Shown in pieces: positions 43,544 to 51,553 of a stretch of DNA of 64,000 nucleotides. The notes beneath the pieces were generated by a model. It made no database searches, was not told where the DNA came from, and saw only the letters and a program-made list of their open reading frames with translations. This stretch comes from Arthrobacter sp. EpRS71 (GTDB lineage: Bacteria > Actinomycetota > Actinomycetes > Actinomycetales > Micrococcaceae), in contig NZ_LNUV01000006.1 in the NCBI RefSeq assembly GCF_001512285.1, positions 1,904,709-1,968,708 on the forward strand. The letters run 5' to 3'. The position numbers were made by a program, and so were the translations under genes. Each line of letters begins with the position of its first letter. Positions within the stretch are counted from its first letter, which is position 1.

Positions 43544-45001
43544 TTGTCCCGTTCAGCCATGTCCTCCGCCGACGCCATCAGCGCCCGGCTCCGTGATCTC
43601 GAACAGCTGACCAAAGGCCCCGCGTGGGCTCTGACACGGTCGGCTCCGTGGGTGATCGCCGTGCTGCAGGCCTCCTTTACCCGCACCCGGCCGCAGCTTC
43701 CGCTCGAAGAGTTCCATGCCGACGTCGACGCTTTCCTGGAGCAGCTCCGCCGCCAGGATCCGGCCCTTGGCGGCCAGCAAAACGGCAAACTCTTCGGCGA
43801 TGAGTGGACCCGCAAGCAGTTCCTGACGCGTCGTAACCAGTCGGGCCAGATCGTCTACGAAGTCACCGAGCCCGCAGCCCGCGTGCTCGCGTTCCTGGAC
43901 AGTCTTTCCAGTGAGCGTTCCACGCTGAACGGTTCGCGGCTCGGCACACTGTTGGGCGATGTTGAGAAACTCGCCAACGAGACCAACCCTGACCAGAGCG
44001 CGCGCTTGGAAGCCCTTGAAGAGGAAATCCACGAGCGCCAGCAGCTGGTGGAAGACATCAGCTCCGGGGAGTTCGATGGGCTTTTGGACGATGAGGAAGC
44101 AGTTGAAGCGGCCGGCAACATCCTGGACCTCGCGGCCAGCCTGCCAGCCGACTACAAAAAGATGCGTGACCGGATCGAAGAACTGGTGGGCGAGCTCCGC
44201 AACCAGATCATCGAGGAATCCCTGAGCAAGGGCGCCACCATGGCCCAGGTTTTGGAGGCCGACAAACGCCTGCGGCAAAGCCCGGAAGGCCGCACCTTCC
44301 GCTCCTTCACGGCCTTCCTTGAGGATCCGCAGCAGCAGCTGCGGTTCCGTTCGGCGATCGGCGAGGTGCTGAGCCGACAATTCGCTGACGACCTCTCCCA
44401 CGAGGACCGGGAGACGCTGAAAAACCTGGTGGCCGAACTGCGCACACAGCACAGCCACATCCAGCGGATCTACGGCAAGCTCTCCGAAAGCCTGAACACC
44501 TACATCCAGAGCGACGACGTCCGGCAGTCCGTCAGCCTGCGTAAGGTGCTGGCCGAGGCGGAGCAAGCCATCCGGTCCATGCCGTACGAACGCGACCGCC
44601 CAGGCCTGGTGCGCGGGCCGGTCCTGTTCAACGCCGGGTTTGAGTCGTTGGCCATGGTCAAACTTTTCGATCCCGACGAATTTGCAACACCCCCGCGCCT
44701 GGCCGATCCCATCGCCTTCAGCGACTCGGACCGCGTACGGTCGGCACGCACCGGAAAGGCCAAGCCCGCTGTCATCCGGACAGCCATGGCCGGTGCATCC
44801 ACTCTGGGCGACGCGTGGGAAAACCTGCCCGCTGAAGAACGTCACATCAACACCGTGCGCACCCTGTTGTCCATGGCGCTTCAGACGGGCGCTGCCTTCG
44901 ACAGGGCTGCCTGGGAACACATCGACTTCGAACAAATCGACGGCAGCATCCGCACGGCGTACCTGCCTGTCGTCACGCTGAATGAGGATTCTGATGACTG
45001 A
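43544..45001 (+). CDS. jetA: Wadjet/Mks kleisin-like subunit JetA (DUF3375)
   Basis: 485 residues. In type I Wadjet (JetABCD) this is the MukF/MksF-like kleisin that joins the SMC heads. Seen: the DUF3375-type N-terminus RDLEQLTKGPAWALTRSAPWVIAVLQASFTR, ADVDAFLEQLRR, DEWTRKQFLTRR, a coiled-coil middle (RLEALEEEIHERQQLVEDI; DYKKMRDRIEELVGELRNQIIEESLSKG) and a C-terminal winged-helix-like part. TTG 43544 follows AAGGAG by six bases, better than ATG 43559. Its stop overlaps jetB by eight bases. Known role of the family: restriction of plasmid DNA together with JetB, JetC and the JetD nuclease. Confidence 0.88.
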   Translation: MSRSAMSSADAISARLRDLEQLTKGPAWALTRSAPWVIAVLQASFTRTRPQLPLEEFHADVDAFLEQLRRQDPALGGQQNGKLFGDEWTRKQFLTRRNQSGQIVYEVTEPAARVLAFLDSLSSERSTLNGSRLGTLLGDVEKLANETNPDQSARLEALEEEIHERQQLVEDISSGEFDGLLDDEEAVEAAGNILDLAASLPADYKKMRDRIEELVGELRNQIIEESLSKGATMAQVLEADKRLRQSPEGRTFRSFTAFLEDPQQQLRFRSAIGEVLSRQFADDLSHEDRETLKNLVAELRTQHSHIQRIYGKLSESLNTYIQSDDVRQSVSLRKVLAEAEQAIRSMPYERDRPGLVRGPVLFNAGFESLAMVKLFDPDEFATPPRLADPIAFSDSDRVRSARTGKAKPAVIRTAMAGASTLGDAWENLPAEERHINTVRTLLSMALQTGAAFDRAAWEHIDFEQIDGSIRTAYLPVVTLNEDSDD

Positions 45002-45941
45002 AGAAATCACGACGACGGACGTCACCGACGCGGACGACGTCACTGATACGGACGGCCTCGCCGAGGCGGACGGCGTCGCCGACACGGACGGCGTCGCCGA
45101 CGACGGCGTGCAGGTGGAAGCCCCCGAACCTGAACCCGGGCCCGCTGAGGCTGAGCCGGCTGCTGACGTCAGCCACGCTGACCCGTTCCGGGTGACTCCG
45201 CGGGACACCTTCGTGGACGGCGCTGCGTTGTTCCCGGGCGACACCGGAGTGATTCCCATGAAGGTCCGCCATGCGCTGGTGAAGCTGCTGAAAGGCCCGT
45301 ACATCGACGGTGGCCGCGACGAGAAACTGTGGACCACGCTGCTGGACAACCAGCTGATCCTCCGCAGCCGCCTCTCCGAGCTGTTCCTCAGCCTGCAACT
45401 CGATCACGACCGCAAAATCGCGGTCCTCCGGCCCGTCGATCCGGAAGTCATCGGCGCGAGCTCCCGCTCCAGCATCCTGCGTCAGCAGCGTGCCCTGAGC
45501 CGAGTGGAAACCATCGTGCTGCTGCGCCTGCGCCTCCTTCTGGACCGCCATGTCACAGCCCAAACGGACCCCACCATCACCCGCGAAGAGATCTCGGACC
45601 TCGTGGCCAACTACACACCCGCCGGCCAACAAGATGCCCTGCGCGATTCCGACGTCGTCACGCGCACCATCACCAAACTCCTGGCCCGCCAACTCATCCT
45701 CCCCACACCGTTGGATGACACGTACACCATCAGCAACGCCCTCCCCCTGGCCCTCCCGTTTGACAACATCGGAGACATCCCGGCCCAAATAGAGGCCCTG
45801 ATAGCAGTAGCCGCCGACGAATCAGGAACAGAACCCCTCCTGGACCTGGACTCTGACTCCAGTCGTGAAGATGGCGATGACGACGCCGATGCCGCCCCCG
45901 CCGCGGACGGCGACCCAACAACAGAGGAGGCAGCCAAGTGA
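44994..45941 (+). CDS. jetB: Wadjet/Mks KITE subunit JetB (DUF4194)
   Basis: 315 residues from ATG 44994, with GAGG in front. Residues about 5-60 are a strongly acidic, repetitive extension (DGVADTDGVADDGVQVEAPEPEPGPAEAE). The DUF4194 core then follows: HALVKLLKGPYIDGGRDEKLWTTLLDNQLILRSRLSELFLSLQLDHDRKIAVLRPV, SILRQQRALSRVETIVLLRLRLLLDRHV and a C-terminal winged-helix region to about residue 260. The tail is again acidic (DSDSSREDGDDDADAAPAADGD). MukE/MksE-like role: binds the kleisin. Overlaps jetC by four bases. Confidence 0.87.
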   Translation: MTEEITTTDVTDADDVTDTDGLAEADGVADTDGVADDGVQVEAPEPEPGPAEAEPAADVSHADPFRVTPRDTFVDGAALFPGDTGVIPMKVRHALVKLLKGPYIDGGRDEKLWTTLLDNQLILRSRLSELFLSLQLDHDRKIAVLRPVDPEVIGASSRSSILRQQRALSRVETIVLLRLRLLLDRHVTAQTDPTITREEISDLVANYTPAGQQDALRDSDVVTRTITKLLARQLILPTPLDDTYTISNALPLALPFDNIGDIPAQIEALIAVAADESGTEPLLDLDSDSSREDGDDDADAAPAADGDPTTEEAAK

Positions 45942-48900
45942 CCATCGCAAGCATGCTCCCGCTAGGCGAGCTTACGAACCCAGGCCAGATGCGCCTCGCG
46001 TTGGTGCAGGTGGTCAACTGGGGCACGTTCCATGGCGCCCACACCATGCATGTGGACCGCAAGGGCACCCTCCTCACGGGTAACTCGGGCGTGGGCAAGT
46101 CGACGCTTTTTGATGCGATGCTCCGCGTTTTTGATGCCCGGCCGCGCTCGAACGAGGCCGCTGCCCAGCGTTCCGGCGGTGCTGTGGAGGACAAGAGGAC
46201 CACGTTCACCTACATGCGCGGCAAGGTGGGTGATAAGGCGGTGGGCGATAGTTCGGCCAGTGCCTTCCAACGCCCTGGTGCCACATGGTCCGCCGTCGCG
46301 CTGACGTTTGATAACGCGGCTGGCACGAAGGTGACGGTGTCGGCGCTGTTCGACCTGCCGAAGAACGGCACGGAGTCCAGTGTCGGGCGTTTTTATGTGA
46401 TCGACAGCAAACCTTTGGACCTTGAAGCGATCGAGGGCATTGCCCAGAAGCGCTTTACCAAGGGTGCGCTGGAGTCGATCTTCCCTGAGGGCCAGGTCTT
46501 CGACGTGCACAAGGCGTTCGCCGAACGCTTCCGGCGGCTGCTGGGCATCAACTCGGACCAGGCGCTTCCGCTGCTTCGCGTGATCCAGGCCGGCAAGGGC
46601 TTGGGCGGCAGCGTGAACACGTTCTTCCGCGACCAGGTGCTTGATGCTCCCGCCACGTTGGCTGCAGCCGATGATGTGGTGGAGGAATTCAGCAACCTGA
46701 TGTCCATCCGGCAGCGGTTGGAGGATGTGCGGCAACAGCGCGACCAGTTGGCTCCCGTTCCGGAGCTGAACAAGGAGTACGCGCAGGCATTGCTGGACGC
46801 GAACCGTCTCCGGGAGCTGGCTGGCGAAGAATTTGAGGCCTACAAGCAGCAGCTTGCGGTCACGGTCCACGCCAAGACGCTGGCCCGGTTCAAGGAATTG
46901 GCTCAGTCCAAAGCCCAGGAGCTGGCCGCCGAGCGCACGGTGCGGGACGGCTTGTCCAAGGAGCTCCGCGACCTTGAACTGGATTACAACAACCGCGGCG
47001 GTAACGCGATTTCGGCGATTGAGCAGTCGTTGGAGAACGCGAAGGTTGGCCTGAAGCTGCGTCAGCAGGTGGAGGATTCGGCCAGGAAGGCTTTGGCCGA
47101 CGCTGGACTGAACCTTGAGTGGTCCGCCGAGGGCTGGGATCAGGCCCACGAGCAGGCAGCAGCCCGTTCAGCAGAACTAAAGGACGATTCGGAGGCTTTG
47201 AAGGAGCTTCGTTTCGAGGCTTTCGACGGCCACGCCACCAAGAAACGCGAGCTTGCCGCGGCTCAGCAGGAGCTGCTGTCCCTGCGGTCCCGCAAGTCCC
47301 TGCTGCCGCCGTCGAGCATTGAAAACCGTGCCGCCATCGCGGCGTCCACGGGCATTCCGGAAGAGCGGATGCCGTTTGGTGGCGAACTGATTGATCTCGC
47401 CGAGGGGCAGGATCAGTGGCGCCCGGCCGCCGAGCGCGCGCTGCGTAACCTCGCCACCACGTTGCTGGTACCTGGCGAGCACTTCGCGGCGGTGACCCGT
47501 TATTTGAATGACAACACCGTCCGCGGCGCCCTCCGCGCCGTTGATGTCTCCAAGCCGCTCGCCGGGGGCGCCCTGGCTGTGGAGGACGTGTCCGACGGCG
47601 ACCTCTTGACGAAGTTGAGCATCCTCACCTCGGGCGCCAACGCCGACGCCGGTGAATGGATCCGCGAGCGGATCGCCTTGGACTTCGCGTACCCGTGCGT
47701 CGAGGACCCGGACGAGCTGGCTTCGATGGACAAGGGCCTGAGCCTGGGCGGTGTGGTCAAGCGCAACCGCCATACCGTGGAGAAGGACGACCGTTTCACG
47801 AGCCGCCAGGATTACGTCCTCGGTTTCGATAACGCCTCCAAGCTCGAGCTGGTTGCAGCGCGGGTGGGCGAGCTGGAAAACGAGCTCGTGAAGGCCGCGG
47901 AACTAGCCCAAAGCCGCGAGGATTCGCACCAGGGAATGGCCCGTCAGCTCGAGGCACTGCGCCGGGTTGCCGAAGATGAGCGGCCTTGGGAGCAAGTGTC
48001 CGCAGCCGTCGCCGCGGATGAGCTTGCCAGGATCGAGCAGCGCCTGACGGATGCTTTGGCGGCTCAGGCAGACCTGGAGCCGTTGCGTGCCAGCATCGAA
48101 ACCGTGCGGGAAAAGCACCAGTCCTCCACAGGTACGGCCGCCGTTCTCCAGAGCGAATACAAGGCGCTGGACCACAAGATGACCACGGCGGACGGCCTGC
48201 TCGATGCCGCGAGGCTGAAGCTGGAGCAAGCACCGCCGTCGGCTACTACTATTACCGCGCTGGAGCCGTACTTCGACGGCGTCGCCGACGTCTCCGAACT
48301 GTACGAGCTCGACAACCTGGCCAACAGCGTCCGCAACAAGTTGCTCGACGAACTGCATGCTGCGGAATCGCGCGGGCAGGCGACCGCCGAGCGGTTAACC
48401 CGCATGTTCGAAGCGTTCGTGCGCGACTGGGGCAGTGCCATCAGCGCCGATCACGGGACGTCGATCGGCGCCGCCGGGGACTTCGAATCCCGGTACCACG
48501 CGATCGTCAGCGATGGCCTGCCTGCCCAAGAAGCCGAGTTCCGGCTGTTCTTCAACCAGAGGACGCACGAATCGTTCAGCACGCTCCTGCACTTGCTGGA
48601 CGAGGAACGCCGCAGCATCACCAGCCGCATCCTGCCCCTCAACGGCATCCTGTCCCAGGTCAACTTCCATGAGGGCAGCTTCCTGGAACTGGATATCAAG
48701 CAGACGCTTCCGGCCACGGCCAAACAGTTCAAGGACGCGATCCAGAACGCGCTCAAGGCGAAGCACACCCGGCCGTCACGCGGAGCTGCTGCTGGTTCGC
48801 CAGCAGAAATCGACGACGACGCCGAACTCACCTCGCGCTACAAGTCGCTCGAAACCCTGGTGAAGCGGCTCGGATCGCAGACGCCGGAGGACCGGCGCTG

Positions 48901-49414
48901 GCGGGCTGAAGTGCTGGACGTCCGCGGGCACCTGTTTATTCAGTGCAAGGAACACCGCGAGGTGGCTTCGAAGTCGAATAAAACCGGTACCGGCAAAGCC
49001 GCCAAGCGGAAGACCGAAGTCTTCATGCATGCCGATACCGGCTCCATGTCCGGCGGTGAACGCCAGCGATTCACAGCGTTCATCATGGCTGCGGCGTTGA
49101 GTTACCAGTTGGGCATCGCCGAGCAAGGGTTCACCACCTACGGCACTGTGATGATGGACGAGGCGTTCGTGTTGGCTTCGGAGGAATTCGCGGGCGCCGG
49201 CATCAAGGCGCTTCACGAATTCGGATTCCAATTGCTCCTCGCGGCTCCGGAAAACGTGATCGACCTTTCGAGGCACCTTGGATCCGTCACGGAAATCCTC
49301 CGCGACAAGCGAACCAACCGCTCGGGAGTGCTCACGGCTCCGGTGATTGCCGGACCCGGAGAGCCCGGAGCGTGGCGTTCCGAAGCCAACCCGGTGGACA
49401 TCGTCCTGCGCTAA
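45938..49414 (+). CDS. jetC: Wadjet/Mks SMC-like ATPase JetC
   Basis: 1158 residues, MukB/MksB-like SMC subunit. N-terminal ATPase head: FHGAHTMHVDRKGTLLTGNSGVGKSTLFDA with Walker A at about 48-55. Two long Glu/Lys/Gln/Ala-rich coiled-coil stretches (about 250-410 and 620-780) flank a hinge-like region near 450-600. The C-terminal head has the signature SGGERQRFTAF at about 1038 and Walker B VMMDEAF (Asp 1074, Glu 1075), so the ATPase looks intact. In Wadjet it extrudes DNA loops until JetD cuts small circles. Here the operon ends at JetC: a long hairpin follows and no JetD gene is present. Confidence 0.88.
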   Translation: MTIASMLPLGELTNPGQMRLALVQVVNWGTFHGAHTMHVDRKGTLLTGNSGVGKSTLFDAMLRVFDARPRSNEAAAQRSGGAVEDKRTTFTYMRGKVGDKAVGDSSASAFQRPGATWSAVALTFDNAAGTKVTVSALFDLPKNGTESSVGRFYVIDSKPLDLEAIEGIAQKRFTKGALESIFPEGQVFDVHKAFAERFRRLLGINSDQALPLLRVIQAGKGLGGSVNTFFRDQVLDAPATLAAADDVVEEFSNLMSIRQRLEDVRQQRDQLAPVPELNKEYAQALLDANRLRELAGEEFEAYKQQLAVTVHAKTLARFKELAQSKAQELAAERTVRDGLSKELRDLELDYNNRGGNAISAIEQSLENAKVGLKLRQQVEDSARKALADAGLNLEWSAEGWDQAHEQAAARSAELKDDSEALKELRFEAFDGHATKKRELAAAQQELLSLRSRKSLLPPSSIENRAAIAASTGIPEERMPFGGELIDLAEGQDQWRPAAERALRNLATTLLVPGEHFAAVTRYLNDNTVRGALRAVDVSKPLAGGALAVEDVSDGDLLTKLSILTSGANADAGEWIRERIALDFAYPCVEDPDELASMDKGLSLGGVVKRNRHTVEKDDRFTSRQDYVLGFDNASKLELVAARVGELENELVKAAELAQSREDSHQGMARQLEALRRVAEDERPWEQVSAAVAADELARIEQRLTDALAAQADLEPLRASIETVREKHQSSTGTAAVLQSEYKALDHKMTTADGLLDAARLKLEQAPPSATTITALEPYFDGVADVSELYELDNLANSVRNKLLDELHAAESRGQATAERLTRMFEAFVRDWGSAISADHGTSIGAAGDFESRYHAIVSDGLPAQEAEFRLFFNQRTHESFSTLLHLLDEERRSITSRILPLNGILSQVNFHEGSFLELDIKQTLPATAKQFKDAIQNALKAKHTRPSRGAAAGSPAEIDDDAELTSRYKSLETLVKRLGSQTPEDRRWRAEVLDVRGHLFIQCKEHREVASKSNKTGTGKAAKRKTEVFMHADTGSMSGGERQRFTAFIMAAALSYQLGIAEQGFTTYGTVMMDEAFVLASEEFAGAGIKALHEFGFQLLLAAPENVIDLSRHLGSVTEILRDKRTNRSGVLTAPVIAGPGEPGAWRSEANPVDIVLR

Positions 49415-49416
49415 CA

Positions 49417-49485
49417 GAGCAACGCGGGGTCACTTGTGGCCCCCTATGGGGGCTCAAAAGGGCCATAAGTGACCCCGCGTTGCTC
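49417..49485. terminator. 69-bp hairpin, bidirectional terminator between jetC and the FBP gene
   Basis: Arms of 26 bases (49417-49442 and 49460-49485) match at 25 of 26 positions, beginning GAGCAACGCGGGG and ending CCCCGCGTTGCTC, with an inner CCCC/GGGG around the loop. It starts two bases after the jetC stop and ends six bases before the stop of the convergent gene. Long for a terminator and without a strong T-run. Confidence 0.8.
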
Positions 49486-49491
49486 CAGCAT

Positions 49492-49986
49492 CTACTTGGC
49501 GCGGACCCGGTCCAGGAACTGTTCGGTCCTTGACTCCAGTCCCGCGATTTGTCGAACGACGACGGCGGCCGGGTCCGGGTTGATCTCGTTGACGGGTGGC
49601 TCCTTGCGGACGTTGGTGCTGCAGCCGAACTCGGCGCAGATCAAAGTCCCCACGGTGTTCCCGTCTTTGCCCGATTGTCCGGCTTTCTTGGCGACCCACA
49701 GGTAAACATCGTCCTTCGAGAAAACATCGCGGCAGAGTTCGCAGAGGACCACGCGCCGCTTACCGGAGCCGCCTTCAGGAGCGCGAAGCAGGATCCCGGT
49801 GAGCTTGCCCCGGTGCGAAACCACAAGGTATCCGCGCTGGGGCATTTTCTCGTCACGCCAACCGAGGAACTCCAGGTTGTCCCAGTCGAGGGTTTCGAAG
49901 TCGCGGGGCAGGTTGACCTTGGCGGCCTCGGACCTGCTGGCGTTGATAAAAGACGAACGGATTTGTTGGGCAGTGATTTTCTGCAT
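49492..49986 (-). CDS. FBP-domain protein with treble-clef zinc finger (FusB-like C-terminus)
   Basis: 164 residues. N-terminal helical part (ITAQQIRSSFINASRSEAAKVNLP, with LDWDNLEFLGWRDEKMPQRGYLVV) followed by a Cys4 zinc finger: CELCRDVFSKDDVYLWVAKKAGQSG ... LICAEFGCSTNVR. This matches the FBP_C family, named for EF-G-binding proteins such as FusB, which release EF-G from the ribosome and can give fusidic-acid tolerance. Whether this member binds EF-G is not known. Separated from jetC by the hairpin, so not part of that operon. Confidence 0.82.
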   Translation of the reverse strand: MQKITAQQIRSSFINASRSEAAKVNLPRDFETLDWDNLEFLGWRDEKMPQRGYLVVSHRGKLTGILLRAPEGGSGKRRVVLCELCRDVFSKDDVYLWVAKKAGQSGKDGNTVGTLICAEFGCSTNVRKEPPVNEINPDPAAVVVRQIAGLESRTEQFLDRVRAK

Positions 49987-50289
49987 GGCAAAGCTTCTTT
50001 CGGAAATGGTCGACGTCCGTGCGCAGAATGTGGGTGCGCGCGAAATGGCAGAAGTCGTCGGTCATCTGAGAAAGCGGGCGCAGCAAAGAGACCCGGAAAA
50101 GGGGTGCGCGGCTAAGAGCCTAAGAAGATGCCGACGTGAGGGGGAGTGCCAAGCAGGCCAATGCGGCCACCTCGCCAACCATGGCGGCAGCAGCTGAAAC
50201 AGTGCGCACGCTCATCCCCTCGTTCGATTCCGTAAGAAGCGGTAGTCCGCTGCCGCCAATACTTTCAAGACTCCGGGCAGATGTCCACT

Positions 50290-50360
50290 GAGAGAGGGTC
50301 GGCCTGAAGGGCTTGGGATGTGAGAGATGGTCGGGTTGAAGGGCTTGGGATGTGAGAGGG
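50290..50360 (-). repeat. 32-bp repeat array, inverted orientation
   Basis: GAGAGAGGG, GAGAGATGG and GAGAGGGGG at 50290, 50322 and 50354, exactly 32 bases apart, each separated by a (T)TGAAGGGCTTGGGATGT half. The two full units differ at about four positions. It lies 67 bases upstream of the iron box. Confidence 0.85.
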
Positions 50361-50426
50361 GGTGTGATCTACATCCCATTTTGCGCATGAAGTGGATTAG
50401 GTGACGCAAACGTTTCTTAATTATCG

Positions 50427-50445
50427 GCAGGCTAGGCTAGCCTTA
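50427..50445 (+). promoter_or_regulatory. DtxR/IdeR-like iron box of the siderophore operon
   Basis: GCAGGCTAGGCTAGCCTTA matches the DtxR/IdeR consensus (TTAGGTTAGSCTAACCTAA) at about 14 of 19 positions, with the central TAGGCTAGCC palindrome intact. It lies 33 bases upstream of the GTG start, so iron-bound repressor would block transcription. Confidence 0.8.
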
Positions 50446-50477
50446 CTTAGGTTCGCATCACTTACTTAAGGAGTCCC

Positions 50478-51548
50478 GTGGCTTCCCTTCTCCCACGCCG
50501 CGCCCTGCTGAAGACAGCAGGAACCGCGACGGCCGCTCTGGCCGCCGTCGCTCTTTCCCTCACCGGCTGCTCCACTGGTCCGGCAACGTCCGCACCGGCC
50601 TCTGAGCAGGCAGCATCATCAGCTTTCCCGGTGACCATCAAGAACGTCTTTGGTGAGACCACCATCAAGGAACAGCCCAAGCGCGTAGTCACCGTCTCGT
50701 GGGTCAATGACGACGTCGCGATCGCACTGGGCGTTGTTCCCGTGGGTGTCCCGAAGAACGAGTGGGGCAACAACGACAAGGGCTCCACCCCCTGGAAGGA
50801 TGCAGCGCTGGAGAAGCTCGGCGCCGGCTTTGGCACCGATAAGGCTCCGGTCCAGTTCTCCGAGGCAGATGGCATCAACTTCACCGAGATCGCCAAGCTC
50901 AACCCGGACGTTATCCTGGCCGCCTACTCGGGCCTTGAAGAGGCTGACTACAAGAAGCTCAGCGAAATCGCCCCCGTTGTAGCGCAGCCGGAGCTCGCCT
51001 ACGGCACCCCGTGGCAGGAAAGCACCACCCTGATCGGCAAGGCACTGGGCAAGGAAGCCGAAGCCAAGAAGCTGATCGAGGACACCGAAACCACTGTCAA
51101 GGACAAGGTTTCCAAGTTCCCGCAGATCAAGGACAAGACCTTCATCTACGGCAACCTTGAGCCCGCCAAGGGCGATGGCGCCAACGTTTACACGGCCATC
51201 GACAACCGCCCCCGCTTCCTTTCCGAAATCGGCATGAAGCTGGCCCCCGTGGTTACTGAGAACACCAAGAGCAACACGGAATTCTTCATCCCGTGGTCTG
51301 CTGAAAAGGCCAACGAGCTCGAATCCGACGTTTTCGTCACCTGGGTTCCGGACGCCACCACCGCTGACGCCATCAAGGCTGACCCGCTGCTTGGCCAGAT
51401 CCCGGCCATCAAGAAGGGCGCCCTGGTTGCTGATTCGGACCAGACGCTGACGCTCTCCATCTCCGCCTCTTCGCCGCTGAGCCTGCCGTGGGCGCTGGAC
51501 ACGTTCCTGCCGCAGCTGGGTAAGGCCGCGGACGCAGCGGGCAAGTAA
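50478..51548 (+). CDS. Iron-siderophore ABC transporter, substrate-binding lipoprotein
   Basis: 356 residues from GTG 50478 (AAGGAG upstream). Lipoprotein signal with RR near the start (LPRRALLKTAGTATAALAAVALSLTGC, Cys about 32), then the FecB/FhuD-type periplasmic-binding fold: QPKRVVTVSWVNDDVAIALGVVPVGV, NPDVILAAYSGLEEADYKKLSEIAPVV, and a C-terminal SPLSLPWALDTFLPQL. It captures ferric siderophore outside the membrane. First gene of a five-gene operon behind an IdeR-like box. Confidence 0.93.
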   Translation: MASLLPRRALLKTAGTATAALAAVALSLTGCSTGPATSAPASEQAASSAFPVTIKNVFGETTIKEQPKRVVTVSWVNDDVAIALGVVPVGVPKNEWGNNDKGSTPWKDAALEKLGAGFGTDKAPVQFSEADGINFTEIAKLNPDVILAAYSGLEEADYKKLSEIAPVVAQPELAYGTPWQESTTLIGKALGKEAEAKKLIEDTETTVKDKVSKFPQIKDKTFIYGNLEPAKGDGANVYTAIDNRPRFLSEIGMKLAPVVTENTKSNTEFFIPWSAEKANELESDVFVTWVPDATTADAIKADPLLGQIPAIKKGALVADSDQTLTLSISASSPLSLPWALDTFLPQLGKAADAAGK

Positions 51549-51553
51549 CTGCA

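Larger units (their letters stand above)
49987..50477. other. Gene-free spacer with 32-bp repeats and the siderophore promoter
   Basis: The first 250 bases show no repeats and no credible gene. A 32-bp-period array follows at 50290, then the AT-rich promoter of the iron operon with a DtxR/IdeR-like box. Short frames in the first part have no ribosome sites or familiar sequence. Confidence 0.6.

Noticed and set aside
43553..45349. Minus-strand open frame of almost 600 codons opposite jetA/jetB
   Set aside because: jetA and jetB have recognised domains and ribosome sites on the plus strand; the antisense frame has none and shows the usual high-GC third-position effect.
50001..50280. Remnant of jetD downstream of jetC
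   Set aside because: The spacer beyond the FBP gene shows no Toprim-like or DUF2220-like stretch in any frame that I could read.
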